Assembly (NCBI GenBank): GCA_017882455.1
Contig: JADGPL010000012.1
Coordinates: 47,807 to 111,806 of the forward strand
Length of the DNA: 64,000 nucleotides
DNA from: Solirubrobacteraceae bacterium
GTDB taxonomy: Bacteria > Actinomycetota > Thermoleophilia > Solirubrobacterales > Solirubrobacteraceae
Direction: 5' to 3'
Position 1 is the stretch's first letter, and each line of letters opens with the position of its first letter. Position numbers and translations under genes: made by a program. Under the pieces are notes generated by a model, which saw nothing but the letters and a program-made list of their open reading frames with translations, made no database searches and was not told the origin of the DNA. Shown in pieces: positions 51,008 to 59,391 of the stretch.

Positions 51008-51616
51008 TCAAAACGGGAACTCGCTATCCCATCCGTGGATCTGGCGGCGTCCACGTTGGCCGTAGGGCGGATCGTCGATGTCTGCTTGCGAGTCGTCGGG
51101 CTCAGGCCACTCCCGCAAGCAGTGGATCGCTGATGCGAACAGCCTGCCCGTCTGGCGCAGGCGCTCACTGAGCTCGAACCAAGTAGTTGAGTCGGCCTCG
51201 TGATCGGCTTCGAGCAGGGCTATGGCCTCATCGAGTGCGCCTCGTAGGTCGCCGCGGAATCCGGCGATCCGTTCACCGGCAGCGTTGCGGGCTTCGCTCC
51301 AACGCTGGTGCTGGGGTGCCTCGGGCAGCACGAGCACGACTCGTACAACGTCGAGGCGCGTGTGCCCTTCGGGCGTGAGTCCCCACAGTGGTTTGCTGCG
51401 GAGGCGGGACTGCTCGACCAGGCCGGCGGCTTCGAGTGCCTGGAGTTTGGGGCGCAGCAGGACGGTCGTCCAGCCGTTGTGCGGGAGTCCTAGATGCTGC
51501 TTGATCGTGGAGAGCGTCTGGGGTTCATTGCCACCTCGGTGACAGATAGCGCGTTCGAGCGCAGCGAGGATGAGATCGTTCGACGGCAGCTCAGGCGTAG
51601 GCTTCGTCTCGGGCAT
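51008..51616 (-). CDS. Winged-helix protein, paralogue of 32071-32685
   Basis: A 202-residue protein of the same family as the one in the first island: an N-terminal winged helix (LILAALERAICHRGGNEPQT), PEAPQHQRWSEARNAAGERI, FRGDLRGALDEAIALLEAD, WFELSERLRQTGRLF and DSQADIDD near the end. It follows an XRE gene on the same strand. Conservation in two elements indicates a mobile-element control module. ATG 51616 begins MPETKPTPELP. Confidence 0.7.
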   Translation of the reverse strand: MPETKPTPELPSNDLILAALERAICHRGGNEPQTLSTIKQHLGLPHNGWTTVLLRPKLQALEAAGLVEQSRLRSKPLWGLTPEGHTRLDVVRVVLVLPEAPQHQRWSEARNAAGERIAGFRGDLRGALDEAIALLEADHEADSTTWFELSERLRQTGRLFASAIHCLREWPEPDDSQADIDDPPYGQRGRRQIHGWDSEFPF

Positions 51617-51760
51617 GGGGAGTTCACAGCTCCTTGTGTCCGGGCCTCGGCGCGGCTGCAATCCGTGCCGGGGCCGCTAGGGCTTATGGGAGCCGGGCAG
51701 ACTAGGGCTGCGTCGCCTGATGGGTCAAGGTGTGGCGCTGCGTCGCACAGGCGCGACGAG

Positions 51761-52042
51761 TCAGTGGCGGGCCGCTGTGAGCTTCGGCTTGTTGGTGACG
51801 GTGACGTCGGGCTCAAGCTGCTCGGCCCGGGCAATGAGGTCAGCGGTGGGGAGCGACAGCCCTGCGGCGAGGCGTCGCAGGCTGGCATAGCTCGGGTTGC
51901 GCTTGCCGGTCTCGACGTTTGAGATCCAGCGCTGATGCAGTTCGGTGTCGTTGGCGAGCTGCTCCTGGGTGAGCTCAAGCTCGTTGCGGCGGGCCTTGAC
52001 CGCTAGGCCGAGAGCCACTTGGAAGGCCGGGGAGGCGGACAT
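51761..52042 (-). CDS. XRE-family regulator
   Basis: A 93-residue protein. The helix-turn-helix spans LGLAVKARRNELELTQEQLA and LHQRWISNVETGKRNPSYA. It precedes the winged-helix gene on the same strand, mirroring the XRE/winged-helix pair of the first island (there divergent). A role in controlling element functions is likely. Confidence 0.85.
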   Translation of the reverse strand: MSASPAFQVALGLAVKARRNELELTQEQLANDTELHQRWISNVETGKRNPSYASLRRLAAGLSLPTADLIARAEQLEPDVTVTNKPKLTAARH

Positions 52043-52101
52043 CGCTCCAGCCTTCCGGCGAGACCGATCCAGAGCAATGACATCCGGGTAGACCTATTTC
52101 T

Positions 52102-52117
52102 TGACATTGCGGTAGGG
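52102..52117 (+). promoter_or_regulatory. TGACATTGCGGTAGGG motif upstream of the lipoprotein gene
   Basis: A near-identical copy (TGACATTGCGGTAGAG) lies at 53336-53351 upstream of the next gene. Both are 40-55 bases before a start codon, so they may be promoter elements or operators for a shared regulator. Confidence 0.5.
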
Positions 52118-52157
52118 TCCGCGCCCATGACATTCCAGTAGAGAGGACTGTACGGGC

Positions 52158-53276
52158 ATGGCGGCGCCCCCACGCGTCCGCCGTGCCCGCAGAGTCCTCT
52201 CGCGGCCAGCAAAGGGGCGGTGGCGCTTGAGACGACGTGTCGGCGGATGGGCGGGGCGAAGCACCCCGGTAGGGCGGCACCAACTGCGTCAGCGACTCTG
52301 GACGCTGGGAGCACTCGGGGCAGCAATTGCCACGCTCCTGTCTGCTGGCTGTGGTTCGGCGGCTGCGGGAGCATCGCACGCGTTGTCGGCGGGCACCGCC
52401 TGTGCGGGGGCTACGAATCAGGCGCTCACCGCCACCGATGGGAAGGTCGCCGAACGTATATATCGGGACGAGCTCGAAGGCCCCGGAGCGGTCCATGATC
52501 GCGAGCAGGTCGAAGCCTACATGCCGCTGCTCGCGGCGCTGGCCGAAGGCAACCGGCTTGCGATCCACGAAGCCGTCGTTGCGCTCGTCTACTCGCATAC
52601 CCACATCGTGCGCCTACGCGTCAGTCAAGGCGGCGCGCTACTCGCCGACGTCGGCGGTCCCTACATCATCGCGCCGACCGGCGGCAATCTCTACTACCGG
52701 GGGCGCCTCGTCGGCAGCTACCTGCTCTCCGTACAAGACGATCGGGGATTCGTCGGCCTGGAGAGGCGCCTCGAGTCCGTCCCGCTCGTTCTGCACGTCG
52801 GGCGCTCGCGAGTCCCGCTTGGGTACACGCTCCACACCGGCTCAGTGCCGCTCCCGGGCGAAGGTCAGGTCACGCTTGGCGGCCAGGATCTTCAGGTGTA
52901 CTCGTTCGACGCGAAAGCCTACCCAGCCGGCACCGTGCGGATCTCGCTGCTGCATCCGCTGGTGCCCCCTTCAATACGTACCTGCAACGCCGTCAGGATC
53001 GCTGAGATCGGCCGCATCGCGCGAGCGATCTGGTACCGCTTCACTCAGGACAACGCCCCAATCAGCGGCTTCGTCAGCTATGCGCAGCGCATCACTGGAG
53101 CGCCGACGTATGTGCGGGCCGGCGCGAGCGAAATTGCCGGGAGCACTCAGCCGAGCCCAACGTCTATACCCGCGTCCGGGGAGCTGCGCTATGGGGGAGT
53201 GACCTACGGCGTGACCTCGTTTGCCGAGACGACGCCTTCCGGCACAGTCCGCGTCTACCAGCTCGTCGCGCTCTAA
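52158..53276 (+). CDS. Exported lipoprotein-like protein, unknown
   Basis: A 372-residue protein with an unusually long Arg-rich N-region (about 45 residues), a hydrophobic stretch (LWTLGALGAAIATLLSAGC) ending in a lipobox cysteine, and a mature part with alternating beta segments such as IVRLRVSQGGALLADVGGPY and YSFDAKAYPAGTVRISLL. The long N-region suggests the true start may be an internal GTG nearer the signal. No catalytic domain is recognised. A shared upstream motif links it to the next gene. Confidence 0.65.
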   Translation: MAAPPRVRRARRVLSRPAKGRWRLRRRVGGWAGRSTPVGRHQLRQRLWTLGALGAAIATLLSAGCGSAAAGASHALSAGTACAGATNQALTATDGKVAERIYRDELEGPGAVHDREQVEAYMPLLAALAEGNRLAIHEAVVALVYSHTHIVRLRVSQGGALLADVGGPYIIAPTGGNLYYRGRLVGSYLLSVQDDRGFVGLERRLESVPLVLHVGRSRVPLGYTLHTGSVPLPGEGQVTLGGQDLQVYSFDAKAYPAGTVRISLLHPLVPPSIRTCNAVRIAEIGRIARAIWYRFTQDNAPISGFVSYAQRITGAPTYVRAGASEIAGSTQPSPTSIPASGELRYGGVTYGVTSFAETTPSGTVRVYQLVAL

Positions 53277-53335
53277 CTCGGCCCATCAAGACTCGCAAGC
53301 TCCGGTCCAGGCGAGACGCTGCAGGCTCAATCCCC

Positions 53336-53351
53336 TGACATTGCGGTAGAG
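53336..53351 (+). promoter_or_regulatory. Second copy of the TGACATTGCGGTAG motif
   Basis: Matches 52102-52117 in 15 of 16 bases and sits 39 bases before the glycosyltransferase ATG. Confidence 0.5.
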
Positions 53352-53390
53352 ACGGCTCCTCGCTCGGAGTTGTCTTCACCGCCACCGCCG

Positions 53391-55091
53391 ATGCTCGGCG
53401 GAAGTCATACGCAGCGGCGAACAACGGCGGGTTTGATGCTCGTGGTACTCGGTGCCGGCCTGGGGTTGCGCCTGTGGGGCGTGGCCCAGGGGCTGCCCTA
53501 CATCTACAACAACGATGAGAACGCTGACTTCCTGGGTCGCGCAGTGCATATGTTCGGCGGCAGCCTCAACCCGCACTACTTCACCAACCCGCCCGCGTTC
53601 ACCTACTGGCTCCACGTCGTCTTCGCGGTCTGGTTTGGGAGTGGCACACCCCACGCCTTCGCTACCGATCCCTCAAGCGTGTTTATCGTCGCCCGCGTCT
53701 CGGTAGCTGTGCTCGGGACGGGGGCGGTATGGCTGCTCTATCTCACCGGGAGCCGCCTGTTTGGTCGTGGGGTGGGGTTGCTGGCGGCGGCTCTGGAGTC
53801 GGTGGCGTTCCTGCCGGTCTTCTACGCCCATTTCGCGCTCAACGACGCGCCGCTGCTCCTGCCGGCCACGCTGGCGCTGATCGGCAGCGCTGGGGTGCTG
53901 CGGGATGGCCGCAAGCGCGACTATCTGCTCGCCGGAGCCGGGCTGGGACTCGCGTGCGCCACCAAGTACAACGGCGCGATCATGCTGCTGCCCCTGATCG
54001 CAGCGACCCTCGCGCGTCGCCACCAGGACCCCGCGCGGTCGATCGGCGGCGGCGTTCTCATCATGGGCGCAGGTGCGGCTGGTCTGTTTGTGCTGGCCGA
54101 CCCCTACGCGGTCCTGGCGTTCAGCGAACTGCGCTACGGCATCACCCATCAAGCCACCGCCTCATCGGTGCCGAAGCTCGGCGCGCCCGGCGGCAACGGC
54201 ATCCTCTACTACCTGTGGAGCCTGACCTGGGGCCTCGGCTGGGCTCCAGCCCTTGCCGCCCTCGCCGGCGCGGTACTGCTGTGGCGGGGTGACCGGCGGC
54301 GCTGGTGGATGCTGGTGCCGACCTGTGTCGTGTTCCTCATCTTCATGGGCTCCTACGCGCGCTTCTTCGGCCGCTACCTGCTGCCAATCCTGCCGCTCGT
54401 CTGTCTACTCGCCGCCTACGCAACCAGCCGAGCCCTCGCAGGCATCACACGGCACCGGCCGCGCCTGGGAAGGCTCGCCGCAGCCGTGGCTGTCGCCATG
54501 CTCTGTGGCCAAGGGCTCGCCTACAGCATCCACTCCAGCCTGATCCTCGCCCGCCCGTACACTGCCGCTGTGGCCCGCAGCTGGATGGTGGCCCACATCC
54601 CACCCGGCAGCCGGATCGTGATCGAGCCGGTCATGCCAGCCGACTGGAGCACCGACATCCCTGGAAGCCTTCCCACGCGGCTGCCCGGAACCCGCTGGGC
54701 GAAGTACTCCACCTTGCGCTCGGTCATCACCCCCACAGGGACACTCGACCCGGCCGCCAGCCACGTCGTCAACATCGAAGACTATGAGCGCAGCTTGAGC
54801 CCCGCCCTGATTCCCTACTACGAGCAACAAGGCGCCTGCTGGGTATTGACCGGCTCAACCCAATCCGGGCGCGCCTACACCGACCCCCAAGCAGCGCCGC
54901 ACGCTATCGCCTACTACCGCGCGCTCCAGCAGCAGGCGCAGCTCGTCTACCGCATCTCTCCCTACAGCCACGGACATGCCCCGGGCGTGCTCAACTTCGA
55001 CTGGAGCTTCGACTACTACCCGCTGGGCTACCAGCACCCCGGACCGGAACTGCGCCTCTACCGGCTGCACGGCGGAAGATGCCACACATAA
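53391..55091 (+). CDS. Membrane glycosyltransferase, GT39/ArnT-like
   Basis: A 566-residue polytopic protein of the GT-C superfamily. The first extracytoplasmic loop carries IYNNDENADFLGRAVHMFGG, with the acidic pair expected for a metal-dependent lipid-linked sugar transferase, and there are about ten membrane segments. The C-terminal ~150 residues form a soluble domain. The family transfers sugars from polyprenyl phosphate to proteins or cell-wall polymers. ATG 53391 is chosen; TTG 53370 would add 7 residues. Confidence 0.85.
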   Translation: MLGGSHTQRRTTAGLMLVVLGAGLGLRLWGVAQGLPYIYNNDENADFLGRAVHMFGGSLNPHYFTNPPAFTYWLHVVFAVWFGSGTPHAFATDPSSVFIVARVSVAVLGTGAVWLLYLTGSRLFGRGVGLLAAALESVAFLPVFYAHFALNDAPLLLPATLALIGSAGVLRDGRKRDYLLAGAGLGLACATKYNGAIMLLPLIAATLARRHQDPARSIGGGVLIMGAGAAGLFVLADPYAVLAFSELRYGITHQATASSVPKLGAPGGNGILYYLWSLTWGLGWAPALAALAGAVLLWRGDRRRWWMLVPTCVVFLIFMGSYARFFGRYLLPILPLVCLLAAYATSRALAGITRHRPRLGRLAAAVAVAMLCGQGLAYSIHSSLILARPYTAAVARSWMVAHIPPGSRIVIEPVMPADWSTDIPGSLPTRLPGTRWAKYSTLRSVITPTGTLDPAASHVVNIEDYERSLSPALIPYYEQQGACWVLTGSTQSGRAYTDPQAAPHAIAYYRALQQQAQLVYRISPYSHGHAPGVLNFDWSFDYYPLGYQHPGPELRLYRLHGGRCHT

Positions 55092-55112
55092 ACGAGTTAG
55101 GCATGAACCTGA

Positions 55113-55814
55113 TCACGGCATGTCACTTGCTTGATGCCCCACCAACACATAGAGCGCCAGTCCAACCGAGTACTTCGTCGGGAAGTACAGCAAGTCGTCC
55201 TTATCAACCATCTTCCATTGAGCCACGGCCGCGGTCTCCATCTGCGGCGTGTGGACCTGCACTGAGATCGAGACCGTCTCGCCGGGCTCGGTGTCCGGGA
55301 TCGGCGTGAAGCGCGCTGAGGTCAGCGTCCACGGCCCGGTGGTTGGCCCGACGCGCCGCAACCGCCGTCCCAGCCAGGGGATCGTGCCGCTGTTGCGGAT
55401 GGTCCAGGTCTTGGTGAAGGTTGCTCCGCAAGGGACGGTTGAGCCGTCCGGTGGTGCCTCGGATACGAACTTCGCCTCGTCTCCCTCTAGCGGATAGCGG
55501 TTCTGGCGAGCGATCAGCAGGGGGTTGCGCCGGCGCTGGCGGTCGCGCTCTGACTCGCGAGCAATATCGACCAGGCTGGCGAGCAGGTCGGGGGCACCGA
55601 AGCGTTCCCCGTAGTAGCGGACGATGCGGTCGGAGGCCGGGCGGCTGCCGCGCTCCACGCGGGAGATGTAGCTCTGGCTGACGCCGATATCGGCCGCCAC
55701 CTCGCCTTGGGTTATGCCTGCCTGCTCGCGCAGGCCGTGGAGCATCGCTCCGACGTGCTGGTTGGGCTGGTCGCCGACCGGCGGGTCCCATCCGGCTTTG
55801 CGTGCGCGTTTCAT
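55113..55814 (-). CDS. XRE regulator fused to an NBR1-type Ig-like domain
   Basis: A 233-residue protein. The N-terminal helix-turn-helix is LHGLREQAGITQGEVAADIG with VSQSYISRVERGSRP. Residues ~115-215 form an NBR1-like Ig domain (CGATFTKTWTIRNSGTIPW, ETVSISVQVHTP, AVAQWKMVDKDD). Such XRE-NBR1 fusions occur in actinobacteria, usually next to mobile or small-protein gene clusters; the Ig domain may bind a ligand or partner. It is divergent from the run of small genes starting at 55899. Confidence 0.85.
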   Translation of the reverse strand: MKRARKAGWDPPVGDQPNQHVGAMLHGLREQAGITQGEVAADIGVSQSYISRVERGSRPASDRIVRYYGERFGAPDLLASLVDIARESERDRQRRRNPLLIARQNRYPLEGDEAKFVSEAPPDGSTVPCGATFTKTWTIRNSGTIPWLGRRLRRVGPTTGPWTLTSARFTPIPDTEPGETVSISVQVHTPQMETAAVAQWKMVDKDDLLYFPTKYSVGLALYVLVGHQASDMP

Positions 55815-55898
55815 GACAAGAGGTCAAGAAAGCACACCTGCCTGACGCTGGCATGCGCCGCCGCCTGGTGGCACTCCAAATCCAGACCAGGAGGACCT

Positions 55899-56198
55899 AT
55901 GCCCAACCATCCCGCACTCGCCTCATCTCGTGGCCTCTCCAAGCTCGAGCGCCGAGTCGCTAGTGAGATCGCCCTCAACCGTGCCGCCAGCTCCGTGCTG
56001 GCTGCACGGGAATCAGCCCGGCTCGAAGTCATCGCCGACGTGGCCGAGACGGCGTTGCTGAACGCCTCAGCGCTCAGTGGCCTGGAGGCGGCCCTTGTGA
56101 TGCGTACGCCGCACGCTGCCGGGCGGCTCGGCCACATCGCTGACTCGGCCTGTATGGCGATGGGCAAGGTCGTGGCTCGCACCGGGCGGAGCCTGTGA
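55899..56198 (+). CDS. Small hypothetical protein (element gene)
   Basis: A 99-residue helical, Ala/Arg-rich protein. ATG 55899 has AGGAGG 7 bases upstream. It begins the chain of overlapping small genes. GLSKLERRVASEIALNRAAS suggests amphipathic helices. No family is known. Confidence 0.65.
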   Translation: MPNHPALASSRGLSKLERRVASEIALNRAASSVLAARESARLEVIADVAETALLNASALSGLEAALVMRTPHAAGRLGHIADSACMAMGKVVARTGRSL

Positions 56199-56491
56199 TG
56201 GCGCTGTTCCTGCACGCATTGAACCTGGTGCTCCTGGGATGCGCGGGCGGCGTGGTGGCAGGGTTCGTGATCTGGATCGTGATCGCGCTGATTGCGTTCG
56301 GCGAATGGGTCCTTGACCGTCTCCCACGCGGCTCCCGGTTGGAGTACCAGCGCTACCGCGCCGAACAAGACATCCGCGGCATCCGGCGGCAGGCGGTCCT
56401 CGACCTGCTCGATGCCGAGCATGATCAGCGCCTCGCCTATGACGACCACGACATCATCGAGGGAACAGCCGTGGAGGTGGGGCGGTCATGA
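56198..56491 (+). CDS. Small two-part membrane protein
   Basis: A 97-residue protein with one long hydrophobic span (VLLGCAGGVVAGFVIWIVIALIAF region, residues ~8-35) and a charged cytoplasmic tail (YRAEQDIRGIRRQAVLDLLD). It overlaps the preceding stop by 1 nt (TGATG) and the next start by 4 nt. It resembles small membrane proteins of conjugative plasmids, but no homologue can be named. Confidence 0.65.
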   Translation: MALFLHALNLVLLGCAGGVVAGFVIWIVIALIAFGEWVLDRLPRGSRLEYQRYRAEQDIRGIRRQAVLDLLDAEHDQRLAYDDHDIIEGTAVEVGRS

Positions 56492-56688
56492 GCGAGCGTG
56501 AGCAGTTCCAGCGCCTGGCTCGGAGGCTCTCAGGCGAGAAGGTCCGACTTCAGAGAGAGCTGTGTCGCGCCGAGAGAGAGTGCCGCCAGCTCCGCTGTGC
56601 CAACGCCAATCTCCTCGTTGAGCGGGACGCCGCTGATGTGCTCTTGGGCGAGGCGATGGACCGTCTGCTCGAGGAGAGCAGGCGATGA
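56488..56688 (+). CDS. Short coiled-coil protein
   Basis: A 66-residue charged protein, nearly all helix (FQRLARRLSGEKVRLQRELC, then RDAADVLLGEAMDRLLEESR), likely a coiled coil. Start and stop overlap both neighbours by 4 nt (ATGA), so it is part of the coupled chain. Confidence 0.65.
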   Translation: MSEREQFQRLARRLSGEKVRLQRELCRAERECRQLRCANANLLVERDAADVLLGEAMDRLLEESRR

Positions 56689-56855
56689 CCAAGCTGATCC
56701 ACGCCGGCCTGATCGGGATCGTGGGGCTGGTGGTGCTGGCGGCTGCCACCCCTGCGCTGACCAAACTGGCCAGTGCCCTTGTCGCGCCGCTCCTGATTGG
56801 CGGCATCGTCGGGGCGCTCCTGCGCTGCGTGTGGTGGTTGACCGGGCCGAGGTAG
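56685..56855 (+). CDS. 56-residue membrane peptide
   Basis: The ATG at 56685 overlaps the preceding TGA (ATGA). The product starts MTKLIHAGLIGIVGLVVLAA and has a second hydrophobic segment (LVAPLLIGGIVGALLRCVWW), so two short membrane spans. The frame ends at TAG 56853-56855. Coupling and composition make it a real small gene of the element. Confidence 0.7.
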   Translation: MTKLIHAGLIGIVGLVVLAAATPALTKLASALVAPLLIGGIVGALLRCVWWLTGPR

Positions 56856-56927
56856 GCCGATTCGGCGGCACGTGTCCACATTCAACCACAGCCGGATTCA
56901 GTCCCGTACAGGCAAAGAAAGTCCTTG

Positions 56928-57042
56928 ACTCACACAATTCACTTATATTAGGCTCAGGAGGTTCGCTAGGCGAACAAAACACGAACAAACTAACGACGGA
57001 GGTGAAAATGTAGAACCAACTCACAAGAAAGGAGTAATTATC
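56928..57042 (+). promoter_or_regulatory. AT-rich leader with palindromic operator before the conjugation genes
   Basis: A sharp AT-rich island in GC-rich DNA. TTGACT at about 56931 with TATATT/TATTAG shortly after is promoter-like but with short spacing. GTTCGC-TAG-GCGAAC (56961-56975) is a perfect inverted repeat suitable for a regulator dimer. GAACAAAACACGAACAAAC follows. A start-stop element at 57008 and the Shine-Dalgarno of the next gene lie at its end. Confidence 0.55.
57008..57013 (+). promoter_or_regulatory. Start-stop codon pair ATG-TAG behind a strong ribosome-binding site
   Basis: CGGAGGTGAAA lies 5 bases before ATG, which is followed at once by TAG, 30 bases before the next gene's ATG. 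Such minimal open frames can park ribosomes and modulate the following gene. It may instead be what is left of a small gene. Confidence 0.4.
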
Positions 57043-57216
57043 ATGGCGAATTCACGTCGTATCAAAGTAACAGGAGTTAGACGGGACGAGATTGACACCG
57101 AGCAGCTTGCGCTCGTCTACTGGCTCCAGGCAAAACGAATACTTAAGGAACGCAGGGCTAACGAGCAAGCTGAGAAGGCCAAGCGCAAGAAGATCGAGGG
57201 CAAGCGTGAACACTGA
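57043..57216 (+). CDS. 57-residue basic protein
   Basis: ATG 57043 has AAAGGAG 8 bases upstream. The product begins MANSRRIKVTGVRRDEIDTE and ends in a Lys/Arg/Glu-rich helix (RRANEQAEKAKRKKIEGKRE). It overlaps the following ATPase gene start (GTG 57206) by 11 bases, so it belongs to that operon. It could be a small nucleic-acid-binding or regulatory factor. Confidence 0.72.
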   Translation: MANSRRIKVTGVRRDEIDTEQLALVYWLQAKRILKERRANEQAEKAKRKKIEGKREH

Positions 57217-59257
57217 GCTGCTCTCCCTCGCAGGGGTTGGGGCTGGCGGCTTGAGCCTGCTTGCCGGGATCGCTGGGTTTGAGGCCAGCCAGACCGCGAG
57301 TATGCGCGCCAGCCGGGTTCGGCTCAGTACCCGCTACCCGGTGGGCCTTGAGGCCGCGCAGGTAGCGGCCATCTGGAACGGCTTGGCGGGTTTGCCCTAC
57401 ACCACCGAGCTGGTCGCCGAAGTCGTAGCGACCGAGGGCAGGACCACTCACAGTCTGCTCGTGCCGGAGGCGGTGCGCGAATCGGTGCGGGCCGCGCTGA
57501 CCGGGGCGGTCCCGTCGATGCGCGTCACCGATGCGGACGCGGGTCCGAGTCAGGCGGCGACGCTGACGCTGCGGCTGTTCGTTCAGACGCCGAGCTTCCT
57601 GCTCACGGGCGACGCCGCGAGCGTGTCCCGCTCGCTGCTTTCCGGCTTGGCTAATTTGCGCCAGGACGAGACTGTGGCACTGCGCTGGGCACTGGCGCCG
57701 GGAAGCCCACGTCAGCGGCAAGAACCGGCCGAGCCAACACCTCGTCAGCGGGAAACCGCCAGGGCTTGGGCGGCCAAGACCGCGACCCCCGGTTTCTCTG
57801 TCAGTGGTCTCGTCTCGATCCGGGCGGTGACGCGGAGCCGTGCCCGCGAGCTGGCCTCGCACATCGAGAACCTGCTACGCAGCCGCCGGGGTCTGGCCGG
57901 TGGCATCCGGGTGACCTATGAGCGCGGCAACCGGACGCTGGCTGCGCTCGCCAAGGCCAACCGGTCATCAGGGTGGCTCGGCGTTTCAGAAATTCTGCCC
58001 TTGCTCGGGCTACCACTCGGTGAGCCGGTGCCGGGTGTGGAGGTCGGCGCCTCGCGTGAGCTGCTGGTTCCGCGTCATGTTCCCCGCAATGGGCGTCGTC
58101 TGTTCATCGGGCGGGACTCGGATGGCGAGCGACCGGTGGCGTTGTCGCCGGAGGCTTCGAGGGTCCACATGGCCGTGATCTCTCCCACGGGTGGCGGAAA
58201 GTCCACCCTCCTGCTGCGCAGCATCCTTGCGGATATTTCTGGTGGCTACGGCGGGATTCTGCTCGACCCCAAGAACCAGCTCGTCAGCGACCTGCTGGAT
58301 CGCGTTCCGGCTGAGCACGCCGATCGGATTGTGGTCTTTGACCCTTCGGCTCCCGGCCCGGTGCTGGGGTTGAATCTGCTCGGCAGCGGTGACCCCGATA
58401 CGCGCACGGAGGTAGTTCTGTCCGCACTGCGCGGGATCTACAAGGACGCCTGGGGCGTGCGGATCGATAGCTACTTGCGGATGGGCCTGCGGACGCTGGC
58501 GGAGCTACCGAATCCGGTGCTCTCGGACTGGATGCGCCTCTACACCGACGCAGATCTTCGCCGCCAGGCCGTCGGGCGGCTGCGTGACCCAATCCTTACG
58601 GCGCAGTGGCGCACCTACGAAGAGTCCCTGTCGAGCGCTGAGCAGTTTCAGCACATCGCCCCGGCTCTTTCGAGGATCACCAGCTTGCTGGCGCGTCCGG
58701 CGCTCAGGAACATCATCAACCAGCCACAGCCGAAGCTGTCGATCCCCAGGCTGCTGGCCGAGCGCAAGTGGCTGGTCGTCGCTCTCAGTCCATCCGCTTT
58801 GGGCGAGAGCGCCAACGACCTCCTCTCGGCGTTGATCGGCTATCTCGTGTGGACGGCCGTCGAGGCTCGGGTCAATCTGCCGGAGCACGCCCGTCACCCG
58901 ATCTTCTTCTACTGCGACGAGCTGCAATCGCTGAAGCTCCCGGTGGGCGTCGAGGTGTTCCTCGAGCGCAGTCGCGGACTCGGCTGCGGTGTGGTTGCCG
59001 CAACACAAGGACTCGCCAGATTGCCGCAGAGCGTCCGCGATTCGCTGCTCGGCAACGTCGGGAGCCTGATCGCGCTGAAGGCCACCGGCCATGATGAGGC
59101 CACCAGACTCGCCAGAGAGCTGCATGGCCTGGCCGCCAGCGATCTGATGGGCCTGGGCCGCTACGAGTGTGCCGCCCGGATCAACACGGCAGGACTGGGC
59201 AGCGGCTCGGCCGTCGTCACTGGACGCACCGAGGGGCCGCCGCCGCTCACCGGCTAG
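57206..59257 (+). CDS. VirD4/HerA-like conjugation ATPase ending at an in-frame amber codon
   Basis: A 683-residue P-loop motor. An N-terminal membrane-proximal segment (SLAGVGAGGLSLLAGIAGFE) is followed by a domain with VRLSTRYPVGLEAAQVAAIW, then Walker A ISPTGGGKSTLLLRS (about 326-340), GILLDPKNQL and Walker B IFFYCDELQSL (about 565). These match coupling-protein ATPases of conjugative elements. After TAG 59255-59257 the same frame stays open for 45 codons (AARIRALSVERYGRDPREIE onward) to TGA 59393-59395, which overlaps the next GTG start as an operon junction would. The normal stop was probably 59395. Confidence 0.83.
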   Translation: MNTELLSLAGVGAGGLSLLAGIAGFEASQTASMRASRVRLSTRYPVGLEAAQVAAIWNGLAGLPYTTELVAEVVATEGRTTHSLLVPEAVRESVRAALTGAVPSMRVTDADAGPSQAATLTLRLFVQTPSFLLTGDAASVSRSLLSGLANLRQDETVALRWALAPGSPRQRQEPAEPTPRQRETARAWAAKTATPGFSVSGLVSIRAVTRSRARELASHIENLLRSRRGLAGGIRVTYERGNRTLAALAKANRSSGWLGVSEILPLLGLPLGEPVPGVEVGASRELLVPRHVPRNGRRLFIGRDSDGERPVALSPEASRVHMAVISPTGGGKSTLLLRSILADISGGYGGILLDPKNQLVSDLLDRVPAEHADRIVVFDPSAPGPVLGLNLLGSGDPDTRTEVVLSALRGIYKDAWGVRIDSYLRMGLRTLAELPNPVLSDWMRLYTDADLRRQAVGRLRDPILTAQWRTYEESLSSAEQFQHIAPALSRITSLLARPALRNIINQPQPKLSIPRLLAERKWLVVALSPSALGESANDLLSALIGYLVWTAVEARVNLPEHARHPIFFYCDELQSLKLPVGVEVFLERSRGLGCGVVAATQGLARLPQSVRDSLLGNVGSLIALKATGHDEATRLARELHGLAASDLMGLGRYECAARINTAGLGSGSAVVTGRTEGPPPLTG

Positions 59258-59391
59258 GCCGCACGTATCCGGGCGCTCTCGGTCGAGCGCTATGGCCGTG
59301 ATCCCCGCGAGATCGAGGCCGAGCTCATGCGCCGGATGGACGAGGATTCCACCAGTGGTGGGGGCTTGTATGGGCGTGTTGGGAGGGAGGC

